Assembly (NCBI GenBank): GCA_019689515.1
Contig: JADGHI010000285.1
Coordinates: forward strand, 1-5,496
Reading direction: 5' to 3'
Origin: Acetobacteraceae bacterium
GTDB lineage: Bacteria; Pseudomonadota; Alphaproteobacteria; Acetobacterales; Acetobacteraceae
DNA: 5,496 bases
Positions 5,304 to 5,496 of this stretch are shown in pieces. Within the stretch, counting starts at the first letter, position 1. The number at the start of each line of letters is the position of its first letter. A program made the position numbers and the translations under genes. A model generated the notes under the pieces. The model was not told the DNA's origin. It worked only from the letters and a program-made list of their open reading frames with translations, and did not search any database.

Positions 5304-5496
5304 ATGAAGTCGCTCTGCCACTCTGCCCGTGACCGGCGCCGGCCGGCGCTCCATGCCGCGCTGTGCGCGCTGATCGCCGTTCTGCTGGTGATCCTGTCCG
5401 GCGGTGACGCCGTCCGAGTCGCGCACGCCCAGGAAGAGGGGGCCACGGCGCGCCCCGCCACCGCGCCCGCGGTGCCGCAAGAGACCCCCACTCCAC
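5304..5496 (+). CDS. Exported protein with signal peptide, N-terminal fragment (3' end outside window)
   Basis: The frame starts at ATG 5304, the first possible start after an in-frame TGA at 5268-5270, and runs off the window, giving 64 residues. The first 42 form a classic signal peptide: a basic n-region (K2, R9, R11-R13), a hydrophobic core (about A19-L31) and an AHA|QEE cleavage site after A42. The cysteines (C5, C21) are not in a lipobox, so a soluble periplasmic or secreted protein, or a membrane protein with a cleaved leader, is more likely than a lipoprotein. The visible mature part (43-64) is rich in Ala, Pro, Thr and Glu, a flexible linker typical before a folded domain. No family can be named from this part. 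A CCCC-GAT-GGGG stem (5280-5290) sits just upstream; the ribosome site is weak. It is divergent from the twin-transmembrane gene. Confidence 0.75.
   Translation, partial: MKSLCHSARDRRRPALHAALCALIAVLLVILSGGDAVRVAHAQEEGATARPATAPAVPQETPTP

Noticed and set aside
4972..5496. Long form of the twin-TM protein reaching to the window end
   Set aside because: The HIG1-type protein is complete from ATG 5166; the added part is Arg-rich and lies opposite the signal-peptide gene.

Overview
The window looks like chromosomal DNA of a very GC-rich alphaproteobacterium. The gene set (electron-transfer flavoprotein subunits, 3-hydroxyacyl-CoA dehydrogenase and a small twin-transmembrane HIG1-type protein) and the protein sequences fit that class, possibly an Acetobacteraceae/Rhodospirillales member. 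The taxonomic guess is inference from gene content and protein style, not from a marker gene.

Left part (1-1156), plus strand: the window opens inside the 3' end of a probable recX gene. A 332-bp stretch without a confident gene follows; part of it is only about half GC. Then comes a 197-residue soluble protein I do not recognise (481-1074), whose first third is also less GC-rich than its surroundings. It converges on the next gene across an 82-bp gap full of inverted repeats.

Central part (1157-4655), minus strand: read in transcription order it holds etfB, etfA, a 3-hydroxybutyryl-CoA dehydrogenase (hbdA) and a six-transmembrane voltage-gated-type potassium channel with a C-terminal zinc ribbon. 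The genes are 4 bp apart or overlap by 4 bp, so they probably form one operon. EtfAB takes electrons from acyl-CoA dehydrogenases and passes them to ETF:ubiquinone oxidoreductase. HbdA does the NAD-dependent 3-hydroxyacyl-CoA step of beta-oxidation or butyryl/acetoacetyl-CoA metabolism. The channel is an unexpected last member. A candidate sigma70-type promoter and a leader of roughly 100 nt with direct and inverted repeats lie upstream of etfB.

Right part (4656-5496): a 64-residue twin-transmembrane protein (minus strand) lies upstream of etfB, separated by a 316-bp non-coding stretch. Divergent from it, on the plus strand, starts a secreted or periplasmic protein with a clear signal peptide that is cut off by the window end.

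Most of the window is ordinary housekeeping metabolism. The points most worth a second look are the unrecognised 481-1074 gene in lower-GC DNA, the channel with its zinc ribbon, TTG start and very strong early hairpin, the perfect inverted repeat that contains both convergent stop codons, and the phased repeats in the etfB leader. I found no convincing new multi-gene system, CRISPR array, insertion sequence or RNA gene.
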